64,000 bases of DNA, taken from contig CAZDVQ010000018.1 of assembly GCA_964508975.1 (NCBI GenBank), forward strand, positions 1-64,000, given 5' to 3'. The notes under the pieces were generated by a model. It was not told where the DNA came from. It made no database searches and saw only the letters and a list, made by a program, of their open reading frames with translations. Positions 9,801-17,592 of this stretch are shown here, in pieces. The first letter of the stretch is position 1. Each line of letters opens with the position of its first letter. The translations under genes and the position numbers were made by a program. This stretch comes from CAZDVQ01 sp964508975. Lineage in GTDB: Bacteria; Bacteroidota; Bacteroidia; Chitinophagales; Saprospiraceae.

Positions 9801-11577
9801 TTCATACGGCGTAACCGTTACCGATAACTTGGGTTGTACCGCTTCTGGTTCAACCACTATCAGCCAGCCAGCCCTTGCCCTAGGCTTGACCATCGTTTCT
9901 GCGGATGCAACTTGTAATGGTGTGGCCAACGGCGTAGCTATCGGTAATCCATTTGGTGGAACACCTGGTTACACTTTCTTGTGGAGCAACAACGAAACCG
10001 ATGATACTGTAAGCACACTCGCAGCCAATGTAACTTATACACTCACGGTGACAGATGCCAATGGTTGTAGTATTTCGCAAAGCGTAGTGGTTAACGAACC
10101 ATCTGCTATCAACTTGTTGATGATTTTGGATGATTCTGTAAGCTGTGCAGGCGGAAATGATGGCGCTGCTTCAGTAGTGGCTTCTGGCGGTACACCTTAC
10201 CCAAATGGTTCATATACTTACCAATGGTCGAATGCTGAAATCACAGCTAGTGCTACCGCTTTGAGTGCAGGCCTGGCTACCGTTACCGTTACCGATAACC
10301 TTGGTTGTACCGTGAGTCGGTCAATCCTCATCCCTGAGCCTACACCGCTTGTTTTGAGCATCGTATCTGTTACACCACCGCTTTGCGCTGGAACCAATAC
10401 AGGTACAGCTACAGTTTCAGCTTCTGGTGGAACACCTGGATACAGCTACCAATGGTCGGTTGCAGCTGGTAACCAAACGGGCGATACCGCCAACAACTTG
10501 CCTTCAGGCATCTGTAGCGTTACCGTTACTGATATCAACGGTTGTACCGCTAGCATCAGCGTTGATGTAAGCACAACTAACCCGCTGTTGGCTACCGTAA
10601 CCCAGCTTGAAACCCTTGATTGTTTCGGTGATTCAACCGCAAGCCTTAACGTTACGGCTACAGGCGGTACACCGGTTTACAGCTACCTCTGGTCAAATGC
10701 AGATACAACTCAATTAACTGATTCGCTCGTGGCTGGTACATACACCGTAACCGTCACCGATGCTTCTGGTTGTGTGGTTGTTGTGCCATTTACAGTAACT
10801 TCGCCTACTGAGCTTACCTTCACCACCACGGTTGTTGATGTAGCTTGTGCCGGTGCCGCTACAGGCTCAATCACGGTTTCAGCAACGGGTGGTGTAATGC
10901 CTTACCGCTATAGCCGTGGTGCAGGTAACTTCACTTCAGGCAGTACAATCCCAGCTTTGAACGCTGGTACCTACCTCATCAACGTACAAGATGCCAATGG
11001 TTGTGTAACGTCTGATTCTATTGAAGTAATCGAACCAAATCCTTGGACCATGGCCATCGTACCGGGAGATACCGCCATCGAGTACGGTTCTAGCATCCAG
11101 TTGGATATTGTACAAGATGCTACCAACCCAAGCTTTGTTTGGACCCCAGATACAGCCTTAACTTGTAACGACTGTGCAAACCCGATCGCTAACCCGCTGC
11201 AAAGTATCATCTACTATGCCACGGTAATTGACGAAAACGGCTGCGCCCAGTCTGATACCCTCAACCTCGACGTGTACTTGATGCGTCGTGCTTATGTGGC
11301 CAACTTGTTCTCGCCAAACGGCGATGGCAACAACGATGTGCTGGGCGTTCAAGCTGGTTTTGGCGTGGAGCGTATCAATGTGTTCCGCGTGTACGACCGC
11401 TGGGGCGAGCTTGTGTTCGAGGTTGTTGATGGTGTGCCAAACGATGCAGCTACCTTCTGGGACGGTACCTTCAAAGGCCGTCAAATGAACGATGGGGTGT
11501 TTGCCTGGTACGCTGAAATCGAGTACAGCGACGGCTTTAAAGAATCGCGCAAAGGTGATGCGACCTTGGTTCGTTAA
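3820..11577 (+). CDS. Giant multi-domain adhesin-like surface protein, T9SS type B
   Basis: 2585 residues, exported. A signal peptide ends near GMQAQ-TYN (about residue 20). The order is then: a CUB-like domain (about 25-150); a PKD domain with YTWDFNDGS (about 150-255); two proprotein-convertase P-type domains with LGDLQISITAPNG and NGTWTL-type landmarks (about 310-470 and 590-730); an FN3 domain (about 785-870); a long row of Ig-like/PKD-like domains of about 78 residues; SprB-type repeats with SCNGGADGTA and TYLWSNGQT (about 1944-2407); and a gliding-motility-associated CTD (about 2491-2585) with LFSPNGDGNNDV and YDRWGELVFE, which targets it to T9SS. Residues 1088-1790 contain three copies of a 234-residue, three-domain super-repeat. 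SprB and related proteins act in gliding and surface attachment; that role here is inference. A strong terminator follows. Confidence 0.9.
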   Translation: MKKLYIALAMFFALAGMQAQTYNMTTAVNGTTINTCSGTFYDSGGAAAGYGNNQNITLTFCPNQANAVVRLNFTTFTVGAGEVMTFFDGTNTAAGVIGGTSYNNLTGSPTFITASNTNATGCVTVQFTSNNVDNLAGWVATVSCGLPPQPFTGQIVSTVPAQDTAGYVNICAGDQVTFNAGAIFPNNNVNYNQTTANCTYTWDFNDGSPVQTGVGLTTVTHTFTARRGYRVVVTIRDSNGILSSNVIFVKVRVSTVPVLDLLVLPPPLCVGDTAILQAGVTNPNSGVLSTTQGTFSPPSVSGDSIFLPDVPGGTVTCYSTSIQIASFNPGQTLNNINDLLGISMNLEHSYLGDLQISITAPNGTVVVLKAYPGGGGTFLGVPVDNDATPNIAGTGFTYVITPTNNAGTMVAAAPIGGTLPAGNYASQNPLTALLGTPLNGTWTLTFCDNLGSDNGFLFGWAIQFAANIYPTVETYTPQIVTEQWSGSPMIVSTNNNFATIVADTPGIRPITFQVVDNFGCTYDTTVNITVLNPFDPQCLTCDSFIVNVGPGSTICVGDTAQLTALAPTIGPPTYVFNNNTPTVITRPTAGTPVTTNISIPVSGVLPTNIAAGSIQSVCINASINISAHLTFFLVAPNGQQIELSSGNGGFTANYNNICFSPTATTNITTFVFAAIPPGTYRPEGNWNNLNGAPINGTWTLRIVHTGTSGGQNGTFNNVTLTFNNLLAAQYAWTPAATVLAPTAGTTGAIPTATTNYQVIASNTFGCIDTGTVQVVVVPQLTAPTVTCQSQTPNSITIGWTAVPGATNYLVSANGGAPVSVGNVTSYTLNGLTPGTTVNFSVVGQNTAATGSCAASAAGTVSCTIIACPVVPVNITGITTFCAGTTTTLNAGPGFNSYTWSNTTQNTQTATFSTAGPVSVTVTDSNGCPGSDTVTLSTIAPSVNITAAGPTAFCSGGSVNLTATAGFASYAWTPAANTATITANSGGTYTVTVTDASGCTASASQVVTVFNLPTPTALNSGPVCVGTNAAVTVDAYASYVWTGPNSFASTVQNNIINNVTAANAGTYNVTVTDANGCTGATSTTLVVNALPTPTASNDGAYCPGDLATLSATGGVSYTWTGPNTFSAAVQSPTIAGITLAANGTYTVVATDANNCSASATTTVVVNPAPVPVTSNTGAYCPLDTIQLNSTAAVSYAWSGPNGFASTVQNPQILNATSGMSGTYTVIVTDANGCTGTASTNVLVNPTPTITVTNAGPNCVGTTAQLNATGGVSYSWTGPNGFTSALQNPSIAAVTLADAGVYAVTVTSAAGCTATGSTTLVVNTLPVPTASNDGAYCPGDLATLTATGGASYAWSGPNLFSAAVQSPTITGITLAANGTYTVTATDANNCSATATTTIVVNPAPVPVAGNTGAYCPLDTIQLNSSAAVSYAWSGPNGFASTLQNPQILNAAPGMSGTYTVVVTDANTCTGTASTNVLVNPTPVITVTNAGPNCVGTTAQLNATGGVSYSWTGPNGFVSALQNPTVAAVTLADAGVYAVTVTSAAGCTATGSTTLVVNALPVPTASNDGAYCPGDLATLTATGGVSYAWSGPNLFSAAVQSPTITGITLAANGTYTVTATDANNCSATATTVIVVNPAPVPVAGNTGAYCPLDTIQLNSSAAVAYAWTGPNGFASTIQNPQILNAVPGMSGTYTVIVTDVNGCTGTASTNVLVNPNPTITASNAGPFCINETATISVTGGTSYSWVGPNGFSSTLSTISIPGVALTDGGIYNVTGTDANGCTNTSSTTVVINALPVPTATNTGPYCAGSAIQLNATGGVNYSWTGPNGFTNSNQNPTIAVSTVASAGVYTVIVGDANNCTASATTSVVIDTIPVPVITTATGGTEFCNGTSLTLSATAGFASYTWTNGQTTQNIAVTNSGTYGVQVSSGPGCVGSATITVTELLPVTFQVINTPVSCNGGADGTATVVGLVGGTGAGYTYLWSNGQTGAIANGLAAGSYGVTVTDNLGCTASGSTTISQPALALGLTIVSADATCNGVANGVAIGNPFGGTPGYTFLWSNNETDDTVSTLAANVTYTLTVTDANGCSISQSVVVNEPSAINLLMILDDSVSCAGGNDGAASVVASGGTPYPNGSYTYQWSNAEITASATALSAGLATVTVTDNLGCTVSRSILIPEPTPLVLSIVSVTPPLCAGTNTGTATVSASGGTPGYSYQWSVAAGNQTGDTANNLPSGICSVTVTDINGCTASISVDVSTTNPLLATVTQLETLDCFGDSTASLNVTATGGTPVYSYLWSNADTTQLTDSLVAGTYTVTVTDASGCVVVVPFTVTSPTELTFTTTVVDVACAGAATGSITVSATGGVMPYRYSRGAGNFTSGSTIPALNAGTYLINVQDANGCVTSDSIEVIEPNPWTMAIVPGDTAIEYGSSIQLDIVQDATNPSFVWTPDTALTCNDCANPIANPLQSIIYYATVIDENGCAQSDTLNLDVYLMRRAYVANLFSPNGDGNNDVLGVQAGFGVERINVFRVYDRWGELVFEVVDGVPNDAATFWDGTFKGRQMNDGVFAWYAEIEYSDGFKESRKGDATLVR
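7081..9186 (+). repeat. Three tandem 702-bp super-repeats inside the giant gene
   Basis: Units begin at 7081, 7783 and 8485, exactly 702 bp (234 codons) apart. Each encodes three Ig-like modules recognisable by ASNDGAYCPGDLATL, NTGAYCPLDTIQLNS and TNAGPNCVGTTAQLNATGG. The last module of the third unit is diverged (SNAGPFCINETATI). Units 1 and 2 share long near-identical DNA stretches, pointing to recent unit duplication or recombination. Confidence 0.88.
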
Positions 11578-11595
11578 TCCTGAAAATACAATATC

Positions 11596-11630
11596 AAAAG
11601 GCGATACCCCTCGGGGTGTCGCCTTTTTTT
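11596..11630 (+). terminator. Strong intrinsic terminator
   Basis: The stem AAAGGCGATACCCC/GGGGTGTCGCCTTT, with a TCG-type loop, is followed by a run of Ts, 19 bases after the giant gene's stop. Confidence 0.85.
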
Positions 11631-11642
11631 GTAGATTGATTT

Positions 11643-11740
11643 GGGCGTTGCGCCGCGATGCGTCGCCGCTGTCCTACGGGGTTCGCTAACGCTCCGTGCT
11701 ACGCACCGCGGCTTTGCCGCGCCCTCCGGCCAGCTAACGC
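11643..11740 (+). repeat. Family I structured intergenic repeat, copy C
   Basis: Starts GGGCGTT and ends CTAACGC (paired termini). Subclass with a GCCCTCCGGCCAGCT tail. Downstream of and co-oriented with the giant gene, just after its terminator. Confidence 0.85.
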
Positions 11741-11742
11741 GG

Positions 11743-11766
11743 AAAAAGGCGGTAAACCGCCTTTTT
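11743..11766. terminator. Symmetric hairpin, possible bidirectional terminator
   Basis: AAAAAGGCGG-TAAA-CCGCCTTTTT is a perfect stem with A and T tails, so it could terminate transcription from either side. It directly follows family I copy C. Confidence 0.6.
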
Positions 11767-11937
11767 GATTGTGGATGATGAATTATGGATTATGATTAGG
11801 CCAATATAAACAGCATCCGTGTTTATACTGTCTTTTAAAAGAGGTGTCCTAATCTTAGCCATTAATGGGTGGGGAGCAAAAAAATGCAAGCATCCCTACA
11901 CTCTGCTCTCAGCATTCTGCTCTCATAACTAATATCT

Positions 11938-12037
11938 GGCCTAGCAGCCTGGAGGGCAGCCGCATTGGCGGCTGGTGCGTAGCACGGAGCGCAGCGAACC
12001 CCGGAAGGGTGCGCCGCCGCAACGCGGCGGAGGCCCC
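11938..12037 (-). repeat. Family I structured intergenic repeat, copy D
   Basis: On the minus strand it starts GGGGCCT and ends CTAGGCC. The terminal pair is GGCCT/AGGCC, a different but still complementary end, shared with copy E. It lies downstream of and co-oriented with folC. Confidence 0.83.
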
Positions 12038-12048
12038 AAAAAATCAAT

Positions 12049-13413
12049 CTAAACAACCTCTGCAACCACGAAAATACTACCCGTAACCAAGATTAAATCG
12101 CCAACCTGACGCTTGCCCTTGGCTGCTATCAAGGCTTCTTGCACACTGGGGTAGGCTAGACCCACACGGCCCAAGGCCAGCGCAGATGCTTGTAAGGTAT
12201 TGGCATCCATGCCGCGGGGAATATCGGGTTTGCAAAAATAGTACAGCGCATCCGCAGGTAACTTGGGCAATACCTTGGCAGGGTCTTTATCCGATACCTG
12301 GCCGTACACAATGTGCAATTGCTTGTATGTCATGCTTTTAAGCTGCTCCACCATGGCGGCAATACCCGCTTCATTGTGCGCTGATTCCGCTAGAATATCC
12401 ATGTCCTCAGACAAAATTTCCCAGCGACCGAAAAACTTGGCAATGTGTTTTACATCGGCAAACGACTCTTCTATATGATTGAAATTAAACGCTTTATACG
12501 CTTTTTTCACATCGCTGGGGTAGGCTAGGGTAGGGGCCGCTTCTAAAGGGCCAATATGCCCCGCACGAGCCAAAACATCCAGCACCATCAAGGCCGTTTT
12601 GATGTTGTGCACCTGATAATTACCGTACAAACCAACGAAAAATGGAGTGCTACTAGGCCAAATACTGCTAGGCTGCAGGGCTTGTAGGGCATAAGTATTC
12701 CCTTTGATTTGACTATCCAACAGATCGAGCTCGTAGTAATCCTGCGCATAATACAAAGGTGCATTGTGCTCGCTAGCTTTAGCCTCGAACACGGGGGCGG
12801 TTTCAGCTTGGTACTCGCCAATAACCACGGGGATTTGCGGCTTAATAATACCCGCTTTCTCGCCCGCAATCAGGGGTAGGGTATCGCCCAAAAACTGCAT
12901 GTGGTCAAAACTGATGTTGGTGATACACGACACCAGCGGCGTGATGATGTTGGTTGAATCCAATCGGCCGCCCATGCCAACCTCCACGACCGCAAAATCA
13001 ACGGCCTCGCGGGCAAAGTGGTCAAAGGCCATTGCCACCGTCATCTCGAAAAACGAGGGCTGTATGCGCTCAAAATGGCTGCGGTTGGCGGCTACAAAAT
13101 CAATGACGGCTTGCTCCGAAATATACGTTCCGTTAATCTTGATACGCTCCCTGAAATCGCGGTAATGCGGCGAGGTGTAAACGCCCACCTTGTAACCCGC
13201 TTGCTGCAAGGCTGCGGCTACCAGGTGCGTAACACTGCCTTTGCCGTTGGTGCCCGCGATGTGAATGCTCTTGAATTTATGCTGTGGCTTATCCAGCACG
13301 GCACATAAATCAAGCGTGTTGGTCAAATCCTTTTTAAAAGCAGCCGGCCCAATGCGTTGAAACATGGGCAACTGGCTGAAAAGGTAATCTAAAGTAGCTG
13401 CGTAATCAGACAT
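12049..13413 (-). CDS. folC: Bifunctional folylpolyglutamate synthase/dihydrofolate synthase
   Basis: 454 residues, cytoplasmic. Mur-ligase-type ATPase that joins L-glutamate to dihydropteroate and adds further glutamates to folates. The N-terminal MFQRIGPAAFKKDL element and the ATP-binding P-loop HIAGTNGKGSVTH (about 51-63) are typical, followed by the FolC signature SPHYRDFRERIKINGTYI. FAVVEVGMGGRLDSTN (about 140-155) supplies the metal-binding Glu. The C-terminal glutamate-ligase domain follows, ending in LILVTGSIFVVAEV. Length fits the family. Eleven bases separate it from the lipoprotein gene upstream on the same strand, so they may be co-transcribed. Confidence 0.93.
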   Translation of the reverse strand: MSDYAATLDYLFSQLPMFQRIGPAAFKKDLTNTLDLCAVLDKPQHKFKSIHIAGTNGKGSVTHLVAAALQQAGYKVGVYTSPHYRDFRERIKINGTYISEQAVIDFVAANRSHFERIQPSFFEMTVAMAFDHFAREAVDFAVVEVGMGGRLDSTNIITPLVSCITNISFDHMQFLGDTLPLIAGEKAGIIKPQIPVVIGEYQAETAPVFEAKASEHNAPLYYAQDYYELDLLDSQIKGNTYALQALQPSSIWPSSTPFFVGLYGNYQVHNIKTALMVLDVLARAGHIGPLEAAPTLAYPSDVKKAYKAFNFNHIEESFADVKHIAKFFGRWEILSEDMDILAESAHNEAGIAAMVEQLKSMTYKQLHIVYGQVSDKDPAKVLPKLPADALYYFCKPDIPRGMDANTLQASALALGRVGLAYPSVQEALIAAKGKRQVGDLILVTGSIFVVAEVV

Positions 13414-13422
13414 TAGTGCTAT

Positions 13423-13923
13423 TTACTCATTCATTATTTCCACGCTAACTTGGCTGTGGTTGGCCGCTACAACTTTGGTAATGATGACAGAACGACCATC
13501 GCCGAGGGCATATGGCTCACCGAGGCTAATCTTGGCGGCTTCTTGTCCAATTTGGGCGCTCAGAGGATCAAAGTAAATCGCTATTTCAGGTCCGGCAGCA
13601 CCGAGGTCGTACAAGAGGTCAGCGGCAAATTCTACCCAGTTATTGGTGGGGTTGGTGTAATCGCCCTTCAGGTCGAAAATGAAGATCTGCCTAACTTTAT
13701 CACAGCCCGATTGCTGAATCTCCACACTCAAGGAATCATCCACCACAAAGCGCTCGGTCGATTCTTGTCCTCTGGCCTCAAAACTATGCTGGTTTACAAT
13801 GTCCATTTCCTCCGAGAAGATGGCTTGGGGTGCGCCTAGCGCACAGGTTTTATCGCCCGAGCCACAGGCGAAGAAGCTCAAACTCACAACAATACACAAG
13901 CTTAAAATAGGGCAGAAGCGCAT
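13423..13923 (-). CDS. Hypothetical lipoprotein
   Basis: 166 residues with a clear lipoprotein signal (hydrophobic residues 7-18, lipobox SFFAC, lipidated Cys about 20). The mature region has no motif I recognise. It contains three further Cys residues and ends in alternating beta-like sequence (RSVIITKVVAANHSQVSVEI). It sits just upstream of folC on the same strand, nine intergenic bases apart, which suggests an operon but no shared function. Confidence 0.75.
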   Translation of the reverse strand: MRFCPILSLCIVVSLSFFACGSGDKTCALGAPQAIFSEEMDIVNQHSFEARGQESTERFVVDDSLSVEIQQSGCDKVRQIFIFDLKGDYTNPTNNWVEFAADLLYDLGAAGPEIAIYFDPLSAQIGQEAAKISLGEPYALGDGRSVIITKVVAANHSQVSVEIMNE

Positions 13924-13996
13924 AGAATCTAATTTGGCACAATGATAATGATTTTTTGGGAGTTAAATTAATTGGGGCTTTCATAGAACAAGCACA

Positions 13997-14024
13997 ATAA
14001 TCCATAATCCACAATTCATAATTA
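13997..14024. repeat. Heptanucleotide (period-7) tract
   Basis: ATAATCC ATAATCC ACAATTC ATAATT: four near-repeats with a 7-base period between the divergent lipoprotein and deacetylase genes. Confidence 0.6.
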
Positions 14025-14056
14025 GCATAAACTATTTTTATATAAAAAGTTTACAG

Positions 14057-14064
14057 TACTTTTG
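14057..14064 (+). promoter_or_regulatory. Bacteroidota-type -7 box
   Basis: TACTTTTG matches TAnnTTTG and lies 18 bases before the presumed TTG start of the deacetylase gene. The -33 element is not obvious. Confidence 0.5.
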
Positions 14065-14082
14065 GAGCAAGAAACGTGACCC

Positions 14083-15102
14083 TTGATCAAGCAGTTATTC
14101 CATAAAGCCAGTTATCTACCCAGTCGGTTTTGCTCGCTCGAAAGCTTGCAAAAAAGCTGCGCTTTACCGTACTTTTTACCCTTCTGGCATACGGTGTCCG
14201 ATGATAATTTGCTGCATATCAAGTATCTGTACCCTCAAAAAACGGTGGCAGCTTTCCGGGACGAATTAGAGTACCTCCTCCAACATTTTGAACCAGCTAG
14301 CTTGGCGCAAATCATAGAGGCATACCACAACCCTAAGGCCCACACGGGTAAACCGCTTTTCCACTGTACTTTTGACGATGGATTGGCAGAGTGCCACAGC
14401 GTAATTGCACCCATCTTGAAGGAATACGGCTTGTCGGCTACTTTCTTCATCAATTCCGCCTTTGTCGATAATGCCGATCTGATGTTCCGCTACAAGGCAT
14501 CTTTGCTCATCGAAGAGGCTAGCATGAACAAACGGGCCTATACCTTGATGAGTGATTTCCTACAGGCCCAAGGGATTTGGAAGCAAAGTCTGCCAGAAAC
14601 CATCTTGGCTTTGTCATACAATCAGAGTAGTGTGCTAGACGAACTTGCAGCGCTAGCACAATTGGATTTCAAGGCTTTCCTGCACTCGGCTAAACCCTAC
14701 ATGAGCACAGCGCAAATCCAAGATTTGCAACAACAAGGCTTTACCATTGGCAGTCATAGTCACGACCATCCGCTGTTTGCTAAAATTGGATTGCTTGAAC
14801 AGTTAAAACAAACACATTCAAGTGCTGATTTTATAAACGAACTTGCACCGCAAAGCATCAGCAGTTTTGCATTTCCCTTTACCGACGATGGGGTAGGGCA
14901 GCCCTTTTTCGAGCAGCTCGACCGCAACAAAGTAGCCTACACCTTTGGTGGGGCTGGCCTAAAACACGATAGCGCTAAAAACAATTTGCAACGTTTTGCC
15001 ATGGAGCGCAACTTATTGCCAGCATCCACTATAATCCCGGCAGCCTATGTGCAGTATTTCATGAAACGCCTTTTTGGTAAACACCGCATTAACCGAACCT
15101 AA
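14083..15102 (+). CDS. Polysaccharide deacetylase (NodB-type, carbohydrate esterase 4)
   Basis: 339 residues without an evident signal peptide. The NodB core begins with HCTFDDGLAE (residues 94-103), which carries the catalytic Asp and the metal-binding Asp of motif 1. IGSHSHDHP supplies the two metal-ligand histidines of motif 2, and SSFAFPFTDDG corresponds to motif 3. The family removes N- or O-acyl groups from glycans; the substrate cannot be told from sequence. The frame opens at a TTG at 14083, 18 bases downstream of a -7 box; there is no in-frame ATG before the conserved region, so a TTG start is chosen with some doubt. It ends 10 bases before the carboxylase gene, suggesting an operon. 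Confidence 0.82.
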   Translation: MIKQLFHKASYLPSRFCSLESLQKSCALPYFLPFWHTVSDDNLLHIKYLYPQKTVAAFRDELEYLLQHFEPASLAQIIEAYHNPKAHTGKPLFHCTFDDGLAECHSVIAPILKEYGLSATFFINSAFVDNADLMFRYKASLLIEEASMNKRAYTLMSDFLQAQGIWKQSLPETILALSYNQSSVLDELAALAQLDFKAFLHSAKPYMSTAQIQDLQQQGFTIGSHSHDHPLFAKIGLLEQLKQTHSSADFINELAPQSISSFAFPFTDDGVGQPFFEQLDRNKVAYTFGGAGLKHDSAKNNLQRFAMERNLLPASTIIPAAYVQYFMKRLFGKHRINRT

Positions 15103-15112
15103 ACGCTTATAT

Positions 15113-17086
15113 ATGAGCATGATACATACTTTACTAATTGCAAACCGTGGCGAAATTGCCAGCAGGATCATCAAAACTTGCCGCATTATGGGCATACGCA
15201 GCGTGGCCGTTTACTCGGATGCTGATGCTGATGCGCTGTATGTGCAACAAGCCGATAGCGCTTTCCGTATTGGTGGCAACACACCCGCTGAATCGTACCT
15301 AGACCAGGACAAACTCATTGCGGCAGCCAAGGCCACTCGGGCCGATGCCATTCACCCGGGCTTTGGTTTCTTGTCGGAAAATGCCAGTTTTGCCCAGCGT
15401 TGTATCGATGAAGGCTTAAACTTTGTGGGCCCATCACCACAGTCCATCGCGGCGATGGGCTCTAAATCGGCGGCTAAAGCCCTGCTGAAGGACAGTCCAG
15501 TGCCTTTAATTCCTGGCTATCAAGGTGAGGACCAAAGTTTGGCTACCTTGGTCAAGGCAGCTCATGAAATTGGCCTGCCTGTGCTGGTAAAAGCCTCAGC
15601 CGGTGGCGGTGGTAAAGGCATGCGCATTGTGAACGATGCCAGCGAGTTAGAATCGGCCATCACCGCTGCGGCAAGTGAGGCTAAAGCAGCCTTTGGTGAT
15701 GCCCAACTCTTAATCGAAAAATATTTTGACCGTGCCCGCCACATCGAGGTACAGGTTTTTGGCGATAAACAGGGCAAAGTGGTGCATTTGTTTGAACGCG
15801 AATGCTCCCTCCAACGCCGTTTCCAGAAAGTGTTTGAAGAGGCGCCATCTCCCACCTTAAGCCCTGAACAACGCGATGCTATTTGCTCGGCAGCCGTAGC
15901 GGCCGCGCAAGCAGTGCAGTATTACAATGCTGGTACAGTAGAGTTCATCTACAGCGATGGACAGTTTTATTTCTTAGAAATGAACACCCGTCTACAAGTA
16001 GAACACCCTGTAACAGAGCAAATTACAGGATTAGACCTCGTGCGCCTTCAACTTGAAGTAGCCCAGGGCCTGCCCATCCCTTTTGAACAAGCAGACTTAC
16101 GTATAAATGGTCACGCCATCGAGGCTAGGCTTTACGCCGAGGATGCCATGGAGCAATTCAAACCCTCCGCTGGGCATATCGAGTACTGGCAAACGGCCAC
16201 GCAAGAGGGTTTGCGCTACGACACGGGCATTGGCTCCGGCTCGGATGTGCATAGCTTTTACGACCCTATGATTGCCAAGGTCATCGCTTATGGCCAAAAC
16301 CGTACTGAAGCCATCAGCCGTTTGCGCAAGGGCTTGTCAGATACTGCTGTTTTGGGTATTCAAACCAACAGGGCCTTCTTGCTCTCCATGTTGAACCTGC
16401 CTGCTGTCATTGACAATCAGGTAGATACCAAGTTCATCGAGCGGGAGCAAGCCAGCTGGTCGGCGGCATTGGCCCTTGACACCCGATGGCTACATCAGTA
16501 CGCTATTGCCGCTACATTATACCGTTGGATGGCCCGTGAAAAGGCTCGCGAACAGTTACATTTCTTGCCTTCAGGTTGGCGGAATCTACCTTATCAAGCT
16601 CAATTACAAGGCTTTATGCTAGGTGATACCCTTGTTGAAGTACGCTATAAAAACCTACATGATAAGCACTTTACATGCAGCATAGATGGCACCGATTTTA
16701 AAGTGCAAATCCTTGATGTACAGGATAATAGCATTAGTCTTGAAATAGATGCCCAACGTTTGAGCTTTATATTGGCGGCTAGTCAAAACACCATTCATGT
16801 GCAAAATAGCCAGTATATGGCTTTAAGTTTACAGGAGCGGGAGCGTTTCCCGGAACCGCTGAGCGTAAAAGTACCAGGTTTGTGCTTGGCACCCATGCCA
16901 GGCGAGTTGATCCGGGTGTTGGTACAAGCGGGCGACAGCGTAAAGGCCGGCGATCCCCTCCTGGTTATCAGCTCCATGAAAATGGAAAACACACTCTATG
17001 CCGACCTCGACGGTAGGGTAGAGGAGTTATTTGTTCATGCCGGCCAATTCGTTAAACCAGATATGGAGCTGCTGCGGATTGGGTAG
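15113..17086 (+). CDS. Acyl-CoA carboxylase, biotin carboxylase plus biotin carrier subunit
   Basis: 657 residues from the ATG at 15113; a longer frame opens at 15074 inside the upstream gene, but conserved sequence starts at HTLLIANRGEIA. An N-terminal biotin carboxylase domain fills about 1-445, with IHPGFGFLSENA, the glycine-rich ATP loop KASAGGGGKGMR, ERECSLQRRFQKV and FLEMNTRLQVEHPVTE. A linker follows, then a C-terminal biotinyl domain with SSMKMEN, whose Lys623 is the biotinylation site 34 residues from the end. The layout and length match the alpha subunits of methylcrotonyl-CoA or propionyl-CoA carboxylases. The carboxyltransferase partner is not in the window, so the acyl-CoA substrate is undecided. 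It would act in leucine/odd-chain catabolism. Confidence 0.9.
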   Translation: MSMIHTLLIANRGEIASRIIKTCRIMGIRSVAVYSDADADALYVQQADSAFRIGGNTPAESYLDQDKLIAAAKATRADAIHPGFGFLSENASFAQRCIDEGLNFVGPSPQSIAAMGSKSAAKALLKDSPVPLIPGYQGEDQSLATLVKAAHEIGLPVLVKASAGGGGKGMRIVNDASELESAITAAASEAKAAFGDAQLLIEKYFDRARHIEVQVFGDKQGKVVHLFERECSLQRRFQKVFEEAPSPTLSPEQRDAICSAAVAAAQAVQYYNAGTVEFIYSDGQFYFLEMNTRLQVEHPVTEQITGLDLVRLQLEVAQGLPIPFEQADLRINGHAIEARLYAEDAMEQFKPSAGHIEYWQTATQEGLRYDTGIGSGSDVHSFYDPMIAKVIAYGQNRTEAISRLRKGLSDTAVLGIQTNRAFLLSMLNLPAVIDNQVDTKFIEREQASWSAALALDTRWLHQYAIAATLYRWMAREKAREQLHFLPSGWRNLPYQAQLQGFMLGDTLVEVRYKNLHDKHFTCSIDGTDFKVQILDVQDNSISLEIDAQRLSFILAASQNTIHVQNSQYMALSLQERERFPEPLSVKVPGLCLAPMPGELIRVLVQAGDSVKAGDPLLVISSMKMENTLYADLDGRVEELFVHAGQFVKPDMELLRIG

Positions 17087-17129
17087 CGGGTCATTTAATC
17101 GTTTTTTCTATAAATCATTTATTCATTTT

Positions 17130-17232
17130 GGGGCCTGCGGCGCGTTGCGCCGCCGCACCCTTCCGGGCTCGGCTATTCGCCTCGGTGCTGCGCACCAGCC
17201 GCCAATGCGGCTGCCCTCCAGGCTGCTAGGCC
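17130..17232 (+). repeat. Family I structured intergenic repeat, copy E
   Basis: Starts GGGGCCT and ends CTAGGCC (paired GGCCT/AGGCC). Preceded by TCATTTATTCATT-type heptads as in copies A, M and N. Downstream of and co-oriented with the carboxylase gene. Confidence 0.85.
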
Positions 17233-17260
17233 GAGTAGTTTTCTGGCTTGCCTTAACCCA

Positions 17261-17285
17261 GGGCGACCACAAGGGTCGCCCCTAC
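17261..17285 (+). repeat. Family V palindrome, copy 1
   Basis: GGGCGACC and GGTCGCCC flank a five-base loop, followed by CTAC. One of five short palindromes in the window that end in CTAC. Confidence 0.65.
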
Positions 17286-17395
17286 TATGATGTATTTGTT
17301 TTTCTGATGGCACACACCACGTTCGCCAATCATATTAATCATGAAAATCACACAAATCACGGTTCTGACAAAATGCCGTTTTACGGCCTTGGCCT

Positions 17396-17537
17396 GCGTT
17401 AGCTGGCCGTAGGGCAGCCGCGTTCAGCGGCTGGTGCGTAGCACGGAGCGATAGCGAACCACGAAGTGCTCCGTAAGGGAGCAAAGCGACCGCACGAACC
17501 CCGAAGGACAGCGGCGACGCATCGCGGCGCAACGCCC
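17396..17537 (-). repeat. Family I structured intergenic repeat, copy F
   Basis: On the minus strand it starts GGGCGTT and ends CTAACGC. At about 142 bp it is longer than most copies because of extra hairpin sequence near 17460-17490. It is not downstream of any minus-strand gene. Confidence 0.82.
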
Positions 17538-17569
17538 AAAATCTCAAAAAAAATAGCTCAGAAATTGCC

Positions 17570-17577
17570 TAATTTTG
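17570..17577 (+). promoter_or_regulatory. Bacteroidota-type -7 box
   Basis: TAATTTTG fits TAnnTTTG, 16 bases before the ATG at 17593. No clear -33 element. Confidence 0.45.
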
Positions 17578-17592
17578 TCCCAAAGTTAAGTC

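Larger units (their letters stand above)
11578..12048. other. Intergenic region between convergent genes, repeats only
   Basis: No credible gene. Contents in order: terminator, family I copy C (+), a second hairpin, AT-rich sequence, a period-7 tract (about 11900-11930), and family I copy D (-). Copies C and D face each other, each co-oriented with its upstream gene. Confidence 0.7.
17087..17592. other. Intergenic region with two facing family I copies
   Basis: No credible gene. It carries copies E (+) and F (-), one family V palindrome and a 9-base-period tract (about 17333-17368: ATCATATTA ATCATGAAA ATCACACAA ATCACGGTT), then a hairpin beside copy F. A TAATTTTG box (17570-17577) just before the next gene resembles a -7 promoter element. 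Confidence 0.65.

Noticed and set aside
3966..11484. Long open frames opposite the giant gene
   Set aside because: Mirror frames caused by the biased Thr/Ala/Val codon use of the repeats on the plus strand; no starts or promoters of their own.
11865..12086. Small open frames on both strands
   Set aside because: They run through family I copy D and a heptad tract and show no protein-like features.
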